This document shows, one piece after another, positions 50,834-61,679 of a DNA stretch of 64,000 nt (position 1 is its first letter; each line of letters opens with the position of its first letter). Source of the DNA: Pigmentiphaga litoralis (lineage in GTDB: Bacteria > Pseudomonadota > Gammaproteobacteria > Burkholderiales > Burkholderiaceae_B). The translations under genes and the position numbers were made by a program. A model generated the notes under the pieces. It ran no database searches and was not told the DNA's origin. It saw only the letters and a program-made list of their open reading frames with translations. Where the stretch lies: contig NZ_BMXQ01000001.1 in assembly GCF_014651835.1 (NCBI RefSeq), positions 496,001 to 560,000 of the forward strand, written 5' to 3'.

Positions 50834-51757
50834 ATGACACCCTTCCAAGGCAAGCTGCGCATCCGTCATCTGGAGATCGTGCTGCTCGTGGCTGAGCACG
50901 GCAACCTGTCCAAGGCGGCCCGGTACCTTCACATGACGCAGTCCGGACTGTCGCGTGCCATGGCCGAGATTGAAGAGGCCGTGGGCGGCCGGCTGTTCGA
51001 ACGCTCGGCCAAGGGCATGCGAGCGACTGCGCTCGGCGTGGCGATCTGCCGCCATGCCAACGTGCTTCTGGGCGACTTGCGCAAAGCCGAGACCGACCTG
51101 GCTGCCATTGCCCGCGGTGAACTCGGCAGCATCTCCATCGGCTGCTTCTCGCTGTTCAGCGGATGGCCACTGGCGGATGGCGTGGCGGCGTTTCGCCAGG
51201 CCCACCCGAAGGTGGAGGTGTCGGTCGAGATCGGGACGCATGAACGCCTGGTCGATGTGCTCGATTCCGGTGCACTGGACGTCCTGATCAGCCGCACACC
51301 GGCGACGTTGAATCGCGATACCTACCGGATCGTGCCGCTCATCAACGATCCGGTCGTGCTGACCTGTGCGCTGCAACATCCCCTGGCAGACAACAACGCG
51401 CCAACCTTGCATGCGTGTGCGGTCTACCCCTGGATCACCGCGCTGCCGTCGAGCCGCATCCGCGGCGAAGTCATGGACCGCTTGCGCGACGCCAATGTGC
51501 CGGCGCCGGATATCGTGGGTGCGCTGTCACTGGAATTTGGCCGCGACATGCTGGCCGCCGGGCCTTACCTGTTGATGCTGCCCGGCAGTGTCGCGCACGA
51601 GCAGGCGCGTCGCGGCCTGCTGCATATCCTCCCCCTGGATCTCAAGCTGAAACGCTCGCCCCTTGCGGCCCTGTGGCGGCGCGACCGGCCCAGCACACGG
51701 CAGACGCGCGCGTTCGTCAGCATCCTGGCCGGCATCATCAAACAGGCTCAGGCATGA
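50834..51757 (+). CDS. LysR-family transcriptional regulator
   Basis: 307 residues from ATG 50834 (GTG 50831 is also possible). N-terminal winged helix: LRIRHLEIVLLVAEHGNLSKAARYLHMTQSGLSRAMAEIE. A substrate-binding-protein-like effector domain follows (GSISIGCFSLFS; VDVLDSGALDVLISR). The head resembles the GbpR/PcaQ branch of LysR proteins. It precedes an esterase and a Bug solute-binding protein on the same strand and is a natural candidate for their regulator. The effector is unknown. Confidence 0.88.
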   Translation: MTPFQGKLRIRHLEIVLLVAEHGNLSKAARYLHMTQSGLSRAMAEIEEAVGGRLFERSAKGMRATALGVAICRHANVLLGDLRKAETDLAAIARGELGSISIGCFSLFSGWPLADGVAAFRQAHPKVEVSVEIGTHERLVDVLDSGALDVLISRTPATLNRDTYRIVPLINDPVVLTCALQHPLADNNAPTLHACAVYPWITALPSSRIRGEVMDRLRDANVPAPDIVGALSLEFGRDMLAAGPYLLMLPGSVAHEQARRGLLHILPLDLKLKRSPLAALWRRDRPSTRQTRAFVSILAGIIKQAQA

Positions 51758-51787
51758 CTGCGGCGCATTGCCCCGATTGAATCCGGC

Positions 51788-51818
51788 ATGACAACGATGT
51801 GACGATGTTCTTTACGAT
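51788..51818 (+). promoter_or_regulatory. Candidate promoter of the esterase-Bug pair
   Basis: ATGACA (51788-51793) and TACGAT (51813-51818), spaced 19 bases, lie in the 169-base gap after the LysR gene. The spacing is longer than optimal, as is common at activator-dependent promoters. Confidence 0.3.
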
Positions 51819-51926
51819 AGGCATGACCGCGCTTTGAACGTCGGACACCGGGATGGGCATGCGAAGCGCGCATGGGACATCGTGTGGGCCTGGCCAGCGC
51901 TGACTATCGTCAAAGGGGAATTCAAG

Positions 51927-53195
51927 GTGCAGGACAGCGTCATCGCAACTTTCGGAACCGCCACGGTGCGCGGTGTGAAGCAGGCCGCGGCCTGCCGCTT
52001 CAGCGCCATCCCCTATGCCGAGCCGCCTGTCGGCGCGCGACGCTTCTTGCCGCCCGTGCCACGCGCGCTGCAGGGCAACGTGGACGCCACCCGTCCTGGC
52101 CCGGTCGCCCCCCAACTGCCGTCGCGCCTTGCCGACGCGATGGGCGACTTCGACGCCGTCCAATCCGAAGACTGTCTGCACCTGACGATCTGGACCCCGG
52201 CGCCTGACACGGCGCGCCGGCCGGTGGTGATCTGGCTGCACGGCGGCGCCTGGCAAAGCGGTGGCGGAGCGATCGACTGGTATGACGGCAGCCGGCTGGT
52301 ATCAGAAGGTGACGTGGTCGTTGTCAATATCAACTATCGGCTGGCCGCGCTGGGCTGGCTGTGCGTACCGGGTGAACCTGCCAACGTCGGCCTGCTCGAT
52401 TGTGAAGCCGCCATTGATTGGGTGGCCGACCACATTACCGCGTTCGGCGGCGACCCGGCGCGCATCACCGTCATGGGGCAATCGGCGGGTGGATCCAACA
52501 TTGCCAGCCTGCTGACACGCCAACCCCGGTTCCACCGCGCCATCATCCAGAGCGGATCCATGGGCCGCGGCTATCGCACCCGCGCGCAGGCCGACACCCT
52601 GGGGCTGGCGTTCCTGAAGGCCTTGGGTGTGACGTCGCTGGACGAGGCCCGCGCGCTGCCGGTGCAGGCCTTGCTGGACGCGCAACGGGATTCCGGCGTC
52701 ATGGCCGCACTGGCGCAAGAGGGCTCCGGCCGCAGCCTGTTCTGCGCAGTGCTCGACGGCACAGTCCTGCCCTTAGCCATCGATGCCGATCTGGCGGCGG
52801 CGCCCGGCAAGGTGGACCTGCTGATCGGATCGACCGAAGATGAAATGGCCGCGTTTCCCGGCTTGGGACGCGATGCCGACAGCCGCGCCTATGGCGACCG
52901 CATCTTTGCCGCGCCCGCCGCGGCCTGGGCCCAGGCCGCGCGCGCGGCAGGCCGCAACGCGTGGCGCTACCAATTTGCGTTCGGGCCGTCCGAGCGTTTT
53001 GGGGCGTGCCACTGTATCGAATTGCCCTTCATGTTCGGCAACGTCGATGCCTATGCGGGCGCACCGATGCTGGAAGGCATGACGGCGGCCGATGCCGATC
53101 GGCTGGTCGCGCAGATGCTGCCGGCGTGGCTGCGCTTCATTCGTGGCGACTCGCCCGGGTGGGCGCAGGCGCCGGCGCTGCAGACGTTCACGTAA
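51927..53195 (+). CDS. Type B carboxylesterase
   Basis: 422 residues from GTG 51927, which has AAAGGGGAA 6 bases upstream; longer readings exist but lack a ribosome site. Alpha/beta hydrolase of the carboxylesterase type B family: FSAIPYAEPPVGARRF, oxyanion loop VIWLHGGAWQSG, nucleophile Ser in TVMGQSAGGSNIA, then GSTEDEMAAF (acid region) and CHCIELPFMFGN (His). No signal peptide. At 422 residues it is shorter than most family members (about 500). It probably hydrolyses an ester taken up with help of the adjacent Bug protein. Confidence 0.9.
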   Translation: MQDSVIATFGTATVRGVKQAAACRFSAIPYAEPPVGARRFLPPVPRALQGNVDATRPGPVAPQLPSRLADAMGDFDAVQSEDCLHLTIWTPAPDTARRPVVIWLHGGAWQSGGGAIDWYDGSRLVSEGDVVVVNINYRLAALGWLCVPGEPANVGLLDCEAAIDWVADHITAFGGDPARITVMGQSAGGSNIASLLTRQPRFHRAIIQSGSMGRGYRTRAQADTLGLAFLKALGVTSLDEARALPVQALLDAQRDSGVMAALAQEGSGRSLFCAVLDGTVLPLAIDADLAAAPGKVDLLIGSTEDEMAAFPGLGRDADSRAYGDRIFAAPAAAWAQAARAAGRNAWRYQFAFGPSERFGACHCIELPFMFGNVDAYAGAPMLEGMTAADADRLVAQMLPAWLRFIRGDSPGWAQAPALQTFT

Positions 53196-53260
53196 CGCGC
53201 GGCCGACCCGCGCTCGAGTCTTCGTCTTCTGTCTTCCATCGTCGATCACAAGGAATTGCC

Positions 53261-54208
53261 GTGCTCAAGAAATTGCTTTTGCTTGCTGTCCTGTTCGCCT
53301 CGCTTCCCGCCGTCGCCGCGTATCCGGACCGTCCCGTGCGCATCATGGTGGCCAACCCCGCGGGCGGTCCGGTGGATGTCTTCCTGCGCGTTCTGGCGAC
53401 GCGGTTGTCGCAGACCTGGAATCAATCCGTCGTCGTTGAAAACCGCCCGGGCGCATCCGGCATCATCCTCGGCAACGCACTGGTCAAGTCGGCGCCCGAT
53501 GGCTACACGCTTGGCATGGTGGTCGCATCATCGCTGACGGTCGTGCCGTTTGCCGTCGACAATCCCCCCTTTGACGTGCAGAAAGATCTGCAACCGGTTT
53601 CGCTGGTGGCGCGCACGCCCTTCATCTTTGTCGTGCCCAAAGACAGCCCGATCAAGACCTGGCAGGACTTCGTTGCCGCCAGCAAACAACGCGACCTGAC
53701 GATCGGGTCATTCTCGATCGGCACGGCCTTCCATCTGGTCTGGGAACAGACGGCGCGTGCCGCTGGCGTCAAGGCTGTCTATGCGCCGTCGCCGTCATCG
53801 GGCAAGACCCTGGGGGATCTGATTGGCGGGCAGCTCGACATCGCGCTGGATGCGCCATCCAGTGCCAAAGGCATGATCGACGCTGGCCGGCTGCGTGCCA
53901 TTGCCATCACCAGCCCGACCCGGTTTGCCGGATTGCCCGACACCCCCACGCTGGACGAGTCCGGCTTGAAGGGCTATTCGTCCCAACCCTGGTTCGCATT
54001 GATGGCGCCGGCTGGCACGCCCGCGGATGTCGTCGACCGCATCCAGAAGACGGTGGCTGAGCTCTTGAAGGATCCGGCAATGAAAGCGCAGATGCAGATC
54101 TACGGCATGACGCCCGTGGGCAGCACGCCGGCAGAACTGGCAGAGACGATCAAGAACGACCTGCGCGACATGGGGCCGTTGGTCAAGGAACTCGGGATCA
54201 AGCTGTAG
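53261..54208 (+). CDS. Bug/TctC-family tripartite tricarboxylate transporter substrate-binding protein
   Basis: 315 residues from GTG 53261 with AAGGA upstream. The signal peptide LLLLAVLFASLPAVAA is followed by YPDRPVRIMVANPAGGPVD, the typical mature start of Bug proteins. ENRPGASGIILGN and FAGLPDTPTLDESG are family hallmarks. These periplasmic receptors bind carboxylates or amides; no TctA/TctB membrane genes lie nearby, which is usual for orphan Bug genes in Alcaligenaceae. Follows the esterase by 65 bases. Confidence 0.93.
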   Translation: MLKKLLLLAVLFASLPAVAAYPDRPVRIMVANPAGGPVDVFLRVLATRLSQTWNQSVVVENRPGASGIILGNALVKSAPDGYTLGMVVASSLTVVPFAVDNPPFDVQKDLQPVSLVARTPFIFVVPKDSPIKTWQDFVAASKQRDLTIGSFSIGTAFHLVWEQTARAAGVKAVYAPSPSSGKTLGDLIGGQLDIALDAPSSAKGMIDAGRLRAIAITSPTRFAGLPDTPTLDESGLKGYSSQPWFALMAPAGTPADVVDRIQKTVAELLKDPAMKAQMQIYGMTPVGSTPAELAETIKNDLRDMGPLVKELGIKL

Positions 54209-54223
54209 GGCAGGGCGCAGGTG

Positions 54224-54265
54224 AAAAAAGGCGCGATGCAGGGGTTTGCATCGCGCCTTTTTCTT
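54224..54265 (+). terminator. Rho-independent terminator after the Bug gene
   Basis: AAAAGGCGCGATGCA pairs with TGCATCGCGCCTTTT around a 6-base loop, followed by TTCTTTTC. It is likely bidirectional, also ending azoR transcripts. Confidence 0.9.
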
Positions 54266-54307
54266 TTCATGCGGCTATCCGTCGGGATAGCGCCGGTTCA
54301 CCGGTTA

Positions 54308-54916
54308 TTACGCGGCCTGCTTGATCGCGTCTTGTGCACCAGTGATGGCCTTGGCACGCGCATCGGCGCCCATCGCAATCCCTTCGGCGCGGATGAACTC
54401 GACGTTGTTGATGCCCAGGAAGCCGAAGAACGCCGTCAGGTAGCGTTCCTGGAAGTCGAACGACTCAGCCGGGGTGCCCGGGCCGTAGAAACCACCGCGC
54501 GACACGGCGATGATCACGCGCTTGCCGCCTGCCAGGCCTTCCGGGCCGGTTGCGGTGTAGCGGAAGGTCTTGCCGGCGACGGCAACACGGTCCATCCACG
54601 ACTTGAGCTGGCTCGACACCGAGAAGTTGTACATGGGCGAGCCGATCACGACGGTATCGGCAGCCAGGAATTCTTCAAGCACGGTCGTGGCGATCGCGAT
54701 GTCGCTCTGGATTGCAGGCGTCAGTTCGGCAGGGGCGCCCACGCGGACCATGAACTCCGGGCCCGACAGGTGGCTCAGGGGTTGCGCGGCGACGTCGCGA
54801 TACACGACTTCCGACGAAGGGTTGGCGCTTTGCAGTTGTGCAACCAGTTCGGCGCTCAGTTGGCGGGTGACCGAACCGTCGCCCAGGATGCTGGAATCAA
54901 TGTGAAGGATCTTCAT
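54308..54916 (-). CDS. azoR: FMN-dependent NADH-azoreductase
   Basis: 202 residues from ATG 54916 (MKILHIDSSILGDGSVTRQL). Flavodoxin-like fold with the FMN phosphate site SSILGDGSV, IGSPMYNFSVSSQLKSWMDRVAV and SRGGFYGPGTPAESFDFQ. It reduces quinones and azo compounds with NADH and protects against thiol and quinone stress. Divergent from a LysR gene, its likely regulator. Confidence 0.94.
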   Translation of the reverse strand: MKILHIDSSILGDGSVTRQLSAELVAQLQSANPSSEVVYRDVAAQPLSHLSGPEFMVRVGAPAELTPAIQSDIAIATTVLEEFLAADTVVIGSPMYNFSVSSQLKSWMDRVAVAGKTFRYTATGPEGLAGGKRVIIAVSRGGFYGPGTPAESFDFQERYLTAFFGFLGINNVEFIRAEGIAMGADARAKAITGAQDAIKQAA

Positions 54917-55019
54917 GGTGGACTCGCTTTTCATTAGGTGGGTGACGGGATCCGTCCCGCATGGCATTCATAATAGGTGTGGGACGGTCAGGCGATAAGT
55001 CAGGAGAAAACGAACGCAT

Positions 55020-55037
55020 CGTTCTATTTATGGAACA
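55020..55037. promoter_or_regulatory. Candidate LysR operator between azoR and its regulator
   Basis: GTTC (55021-55024) and GAAC (55033-55036) flank an A+T-rich centre (TATTTATG), which fits the dyad of a T-N11-A LysR site. It lies in the divergent spacer. Confidence 0.35.
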
Positions 55038-55072
55038 ATCCAGGTGTTGCTGCCGACCGTCCTGGAATATCC

Positions 55073-57495
<2,423 letters not shown>

Positions 57496-57497
57496 GC

Positions 57498-59084
57498 GTG
57501 CACGATCGTATCCTGATCCTCGACTTCGGCTCACAGGTCACCCAGCTGATCGCACGACGCGTGCGCGAAGCGCAGGTGTACTGCGAAATCCACCCGCACG
57601 ACGTGTCCGACGACTTCATCCGCGAAGAAATGGCCCGCGGCCTGAAAGGCGTGATCCTTTCCGGCAGCCATGCCTCCGCCTACGAAGAAACGTCCATGCG
57701 CGCCCCGCAAGCCGTGTTCGATGCAGGCGTGCCAGTGCTGGGCATTTGCTACGGCATGCAGACCATGGCGATGCAGCTCGGCGGCAAGGTCACCTTTGCC
57801 GACCATCGCGAATTCGGCTACGCCGAAGTCCGCGCCCACGGCCACACGCCCCTGTTCACCGGCATCGAGGACTTCACGAACAACGAAGGCCACGGCATGC
57901 TCAAAGTCTGGATGAGCCACGGTGACCAGGTCACCGCGCTCCCGCCGGGCTTCAAGCTCATGGCCTCCACGCCATCCTGCCCCATCGCAGGCATGGCAGA
58001 TGTGGAGCGCGGCTACTACGCCGTCCAGTTCCACCCCGAAGTCACCCACACCGTTCGCGGCCAGGTCATGCTCGAGCGTTTCGTGCACGACATCTGCGGG
58101 TGCGGTGATGACTGGAACATGCCCGACTATGTGTCCGAAGCCGTCGAAGCCATTCGCCAGCAAGTAGGGGATGACGAAGTGATTTTGGGTCTGTCCGGCG
58201 GCGTGGATTCATCGGTTGCCGCCGCCCTGATCCACAAAGCCATCGGTCCGCAACTGACCTGCGTGTTTGTGGATCATGGTTTGCTTAGGTTGGACGAAGG
58301 CAAACAGGTCATGCAGACCTTTGCCGACAACATGGGCCTGAACATCATCCACGTCGACGCGACGAATGAGTTCATGAGCAAGCTGGAAGGCGTCAGCGAT
58401 CCGGAAGCCAAACGCAAGATCATCGGGCGTGAATTTGTGGAAGTGTTCCAGCGTGAGGCTGGGAAGCTGAAGAACGCGCGGTGGCTGGCGCAAGGCACGA
58501 TCTACCCGGATGTGATTGAGTCCGGCGGCAAGAAGGGCAAGGCGCAGACGATCAAGTCGCACCATAATGTGGGTGGTTTGCCTGAGACGTTGAACTTGAA
58601 GCTGCTTGAACCGCTGCGTGAGTTGTTCAAGGATGAGGTTCGCAAGCTGGGCGTGGCGTTAGGCTTGCCGCCTGGAATGGTGTATCGCCATCCGTTCCCT
58701 GGTCCTGGGTTGGGTGTGCGGATTTTGGGTGAGGTGAAGAAGGAATATGCGGACTTGCTGCGGCGGGCCGATGCGATCTTTATCGAAGAGCTGCGCAACT
58801 TCAAGGATGATCAGGGCACGTCCTGGTATGACCTCACTTCACAGGCCTTCACGGTGTTCTTGCCGGTGAAGAGCGTGGGGGTCATGGGGGATGGGCGGAC
58901 TTATGATTATGTAGTGGCGTTGCGCGCGGTGCAGACGTCCGACTTTATGACGGCGGATTGGGCGGAACTGCCTTATGCGTTGTTGAAGAAGGTGTCTGGG
59001 CGGATCATTAATGAGGTCCGGGGGATTAACCGGGTTACTTATGATGTGAGTAGTAAACCGCCGGCTACGATTGAGTGGGAGTAG
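57498..59084 (+). CDS. guaA: GMP synthase (glutamine-hydrolysing), 3' third with foreign codon usage
   Basis: 528 residues from GTG 57498. Class I amidotransferase domain ([10 protein letters not shown] with the nucleophile Cys; FHPEVTHT), then ATP pyrophosphatase [13 protein letters not shown], and the dimerisation domain ending ATIEWE. It aminates XMP to GMP. The protein is intact, but codon usage changes: up to about 58160 it follows the C-ending style of the neighbours (CTG, GTC, GGC). From about 58430 to the stop it is dominated by TTG, GTG, GGG, GGT and GAT. This suggests that the 3' part came by recombination, consistent with guaA being a known island insertion site. Confidence 0.97.
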   Translation: MHDRILILDFGSQVTQLIARRVREAQVYCEIHPHDVSDDFIREEMARGLKGVILSGSHASAYEETSMRAPQAVFDAGVPVLGICYGMQTMAMQLGGKVTFADHREFGYAEVRAHGHTPLFTGIEDFTNNEGHGMLKVWMSHGDQVTALPPGFKLMASTPSCPIAGMADVERGYYAVQFHPEVTHTVRGQVMLERFVHDICGCGDDWNMPDYVSEAVEAIRQQVGDDEVILGLSGGVDSSVAAALIHKAIGPQLTCVFVDHGLLRLDEGKQVMQTFADNMGLNIIHVDATNEFMSKLEGVSDPEAKRKIIGREFVEVFQREAGKLKNARWLAQGTIYPDVIESGGKKGKAQTIKSHHNVGGLPETLNLKLLEPLRELFKDEVRKLGVALGLPPGMVYRHPFPGPGLGVRILGEVKKEYADLLRRADAIFIEELRNFKDDQGTSWYDLTSQAFTVFLPVKSVGVMGDGRTYDYVVALRAVQTSDFMTADWAELPYALLKKVSGRIINEVRGINRVTYDVSSKPPATIEWE

Positions 59085-59350
59085 AGTGCATCTTGTCAAA
59101 CTACAAAATTGTTTACAAGCGATCTATAGCCTAATTTTCGAAGGTTAGTGGCGGCGTTCGGCAGCCATTGTTCTTGTAGTGCAGCTAAAGAACGGGTATG
59201 AGCGGTCATGTCGCAGTCGTGATCTTTCGTTCGCCTCTGTGCGTGAGGAGACAGCACGTGCGCTGCAGCCTTTGCTCAAACCCCTGCCGACGCGACATCA
59301 CAGAGCAACTTCGGTACTGTATTTCGACGCAGAAAAAATTGATATTCATA

Positions 59351-60001
59351 TCAAAGAAGCGTCATGAGCACGTCCAGTCCGCGCATGCGCCGCACGTTGA
59401 CGACGAACTCGTTGATGTCCAAAACTGCATTGTCCACTGTTACTTCAACGATAGGCTTAACGGGATTTCCGCTTTTGTTGACCGGGTAATCACCGATGCG
59501 CTTGAATATATGCTTGTCTCGCCGCGTTGGAAACGGAAAAGTGTTGCCGGAGTTCATGTGGCAAAGCCAAATTGCATCGCCGTAACGTGCTACTAAGCGA
59601 GCAGTGTCGACAGTTAACACATCATGTTCGAGGTGTCGGTACTGCCTCGCGTTGAGCAGTCGGTGAAGTCGTGATTCATCAGCCCAGAAAAAAACTTTAG
59701 CGTTTATTAGCGCGTACCAAGCTTCCGAGCATGTTTCGTCACCGAGCGCTTCGGCCAGACGTTTCGGCGGCATTGGAATCTGATCACGAATCACTATTGG
59801 TTCTTCGCCGATCCCTTCCAACCTGATCTTGGCCGGTCGATGCTGGTCTTCGATGTTCGATCGATCGGCTCCAACAATATTGAATCTAGTCAGAACTGCT
59901 GAGGTTGAGAGTAGCCCGCGAGTTCGGATCGACTGCCAAGTGTCCGCCTCGGCCATGTGAAACAGATGTGGATGCAAGCGCGCTAGCCGTTCAGGAGCCA
60001 T
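59351..60001 (-). CDS. DUF7002-like protein, possible ADP-ribosyltransferase fold
   Basis: 216 residues from ATG 60001, with AAGGAA upstream inside the preceding gene, which it overlaps by 11 bases. The N-terminal PHLFHMAEADTWQSIRTRGLL resembles the first strand-helix of ART-like proteins of the RNA phosphotransferase/DarT type (H followed by 'xSIxxxGLL'). Further blocks are KVFFWADESRL, EHDVLTVDT, NSGNTFPFPTRRD and the terminal VEVTVDN. As I recall these match the DUF7002 family. Catalysis is unproven. It is the last gene of a three-gene operon with two nucleotide-type enzymes, so a nucleotide or nucleic acid substrate is likely. Confidence 0.7.
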   Translation of the reverse strand: MAPERLARLHPHLFHMAEADTWQSIRTRGLLSTSAVLTRFNIVGADRSNIEDQHRPAKIRLEGIGEEPIVIRDQIPMPPKRLAEALGDETCSEAWYALINAKVFFWADESRLHRLLNARQYRHLEHDVLTVDTARLVARYGDAIWLCHMNSGNTFPFPTRRDKHIFKRIGDYPVNKSGNPVKPIVEVTVDNAVLDINEFVVNVRRMRGLDVLMTLL

Positions 60002-61679
60002 GACGTTCCTTGGTGCGGAGCGCCGTCCAATTGCGGCGATCGATGATCGTTCGCAGGTCTCCCTGCCCGTTGTGTTCGCGCGGGAAACGAGTGTTTATTA
60101 AGGAGACTGGGGCTTGGGCGACGCGTTCGATTTCTTCGACAAAGCGAATGGTGTCTGCTCCCAATTGCTCGAAGCGGCGAGCTTTACTGTTGTCTCCTTG
60201 GACATAGTCAGCGAAAGCGAGGACGACGTCGGTTGGAGCATTTAAAGCGCAAGCTTTTCGGAACTGGTCCCACTCAAACCATCCGACCCGTCGCTTGCGC
60301 TTCGTCGTCGAGGTCTTTTCAGCCTTGTGCAATGATTCGGGGTCGAGTCCCGCCTGCTCGGCTATAGCGTCGAACGTAGTCTCGTGCTTGAGCGGACCCG
60401 ACGTTTTCTGCATAGAGCCATCGGGATTACCAACACGGATAGGCATTGGTCTGATCACCATCAGGATTTTTCGTACTCGACTTGGGCTGATGCCGGCTTC
60501 AGCGAGGCACCCGGCAACGTTCGTGTCGCGCGACGTTACATGCGGATATTTGCCATGGAAAATGCTCAATCCGCTCCCTTGTGTACCTTCGAGCAGAATC
60601 GAATGCCCGCAGCGGTAGGCCTCTTCCAGTCGGTCGGACGTACTCCCTCTCCAGTTCCCTTCCTGCCCGACGTACGGGCTCAAGTCCGGCACGTCTCGCG
60701 CCAGGCGGACGCCCGAGAGTTCGCGATCAGTGATCCTCCGGGCGGCGGCGGCGCCTGATCCTGATCCAGTCGACCCAATATTAGCGACCACCGCAGCCTC
60801 GGCATCACGGTCAGCCTGTTCGATAATCATCGCCTGCGGGTCGATGAATAGACGCTCTGGCGGAACAGCGCAATCTTTGATTTCTTGAAGTAATCCCTCC
60901 AGCCAGATCGTCATGCCCGGACCTAGAAGGATTCGCGAGTCGTTATCTCGTGACCCCGAAGGAAGGTGATGGTAAGTATAGTTGCCTGCAGCGCTCGCCA
61001 CAGTATGGCCAGCATTGGGTCCCCCTACCCGAACCATCACATCGTATTCCCGGGCAAGGTAGCCAACCACGTTACCCTTGCCTTCAGACCCGTATTGACC
61101 GCCTATAATCACGTCAACAAGACGCACTTCTGGAGGAGTGAACAAATGAAGTCGTGCCGCGACGCGTACTAGGGTATCTTTAGCATCAGATCGATCGGTG
61201 TTTATCCTGACGTCCGCGTCATGTTTCAGCTTGTCGACCACGCTACTGTCGCGCAAATGGTCGATGGTTGCATACTCCTGAGAGTCGACGATGTGCCCCA
61301 TCTCGCCGCTGAGGCGATCGCGGAGCGTTTTGTCAGTTGCCCATAAGTGCACATGGGTGATGCTTGAACCGAAGGTGGTCCGAAAAATCTCCAGTTGCTC
61401 TATACCACTGATGTGATCGACCACTACTCCAACATGCGCTGGGATATTACGAATAAGTTCAACGACCTCAGCCACTAGCCAGGTGTAGCCTGTAGCCCTG
61501 TCGAGTTCAAGCCCCTTTTCATACAATGCTTGGCGATTTGCGTTCCTTCCCAACCGGGCAGCTAGAACGGCTTTTGTCCTAATTACTCTAAAGCTGTACT
61601 GGCTTTCAAGCAAAGTTGCAAGGTCAGATTTTCCTGAGCCGGTTTTGCCACTAATTACGACGATCGGACGGCTGAACAT
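59991..61679 (-). CDS. P-loop kinase fused to a PurZ/PurA-like adenylosuccinate synthetase domain
   Basis: 562 residues. Residues 1-175: P-loop kinase with Walker A GKTGSGKS (11-18). Residues 186-540: synthetase domain with GGQYGSEGKG (193-202), GGPNAGHT (219-226, catalytic His225), IGSTGSGSG (301), EGTQG (364-368), YPHVTSRDTN (378), KRRVGWFEWD (462-471) and FADYVQGDN (D491). The catalytic Asp of PurA (GDEGKG) is Ser198 here. That change is found, as I recall, in phage PurZ, which joins aspartate to dGMP. The start shares one base with the upstream stop (TAATG). It is not the housekeeping PurA: fused, divergent, and sited in an apparent island. Confidence 0.82.
   Translation of the reverse strand: MFSRPIVVISGKTGSGKSDLATLLESQYSFRVIRTKAVLAARLGRNANRQALYEKGLELDRATGYTWLVAEVVELIRNIPAHVGVVVDHISGIEQLEIFRTTFGSSITHVHLWATDKTLRDRLSGEMGHIVDSQEYATIDHLRDSSVVDKLKHDADVRINTDRSDAKDTLVRVAARLHLFTPPEVRLVDVIIGGQYGSEGKGNVVGYLAREYDVMVRVGGPNAGHTVASAAGNYTYHHLPSGSRDNDSRILLGPGMTIWLEGLLQEIKDCAVPPERLFIDPQAMIIEQADRDAEAAVVANIGSTGSGSGAAAARRITDRELSGVRLARDVPDLSPYVGQEGNWRGSTSDRLEEAYRCGHSILLEGTQGSGLSIFHGKYPHVTSRDTNVAGCLAEAGISPSRVRKILMVIRPMPIRVGNPDGSMQKTSGPLKHETTFDAIAEQAGLDPESLHKAEKTSTTKRKRRVGWFEWDQFRKACALNAPTDVVLAFADYVQGDNSKARRFEQLGADTIRFVEEIERVAQAPVSLINTRFPREHNGQGDLRTIIDRRNWTALRTKERHGS

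Noticed and set aside
59351-60001. Classical DarT (DUF4433) toxin
   Set aside because: Only the N-terminal block resembles DarT. No DarG macrodomain antitoxin is adjacent, and the remaining blocks fit DUF7002 better.
59991-61679. Housekeeping purA
   Set aside because: The gene is fused to a kinase, lies in island-like DNA, lacks the catalytic Asp and has archaeal/phage-type motifs. The true purA should be elsewhere on the chromosome.
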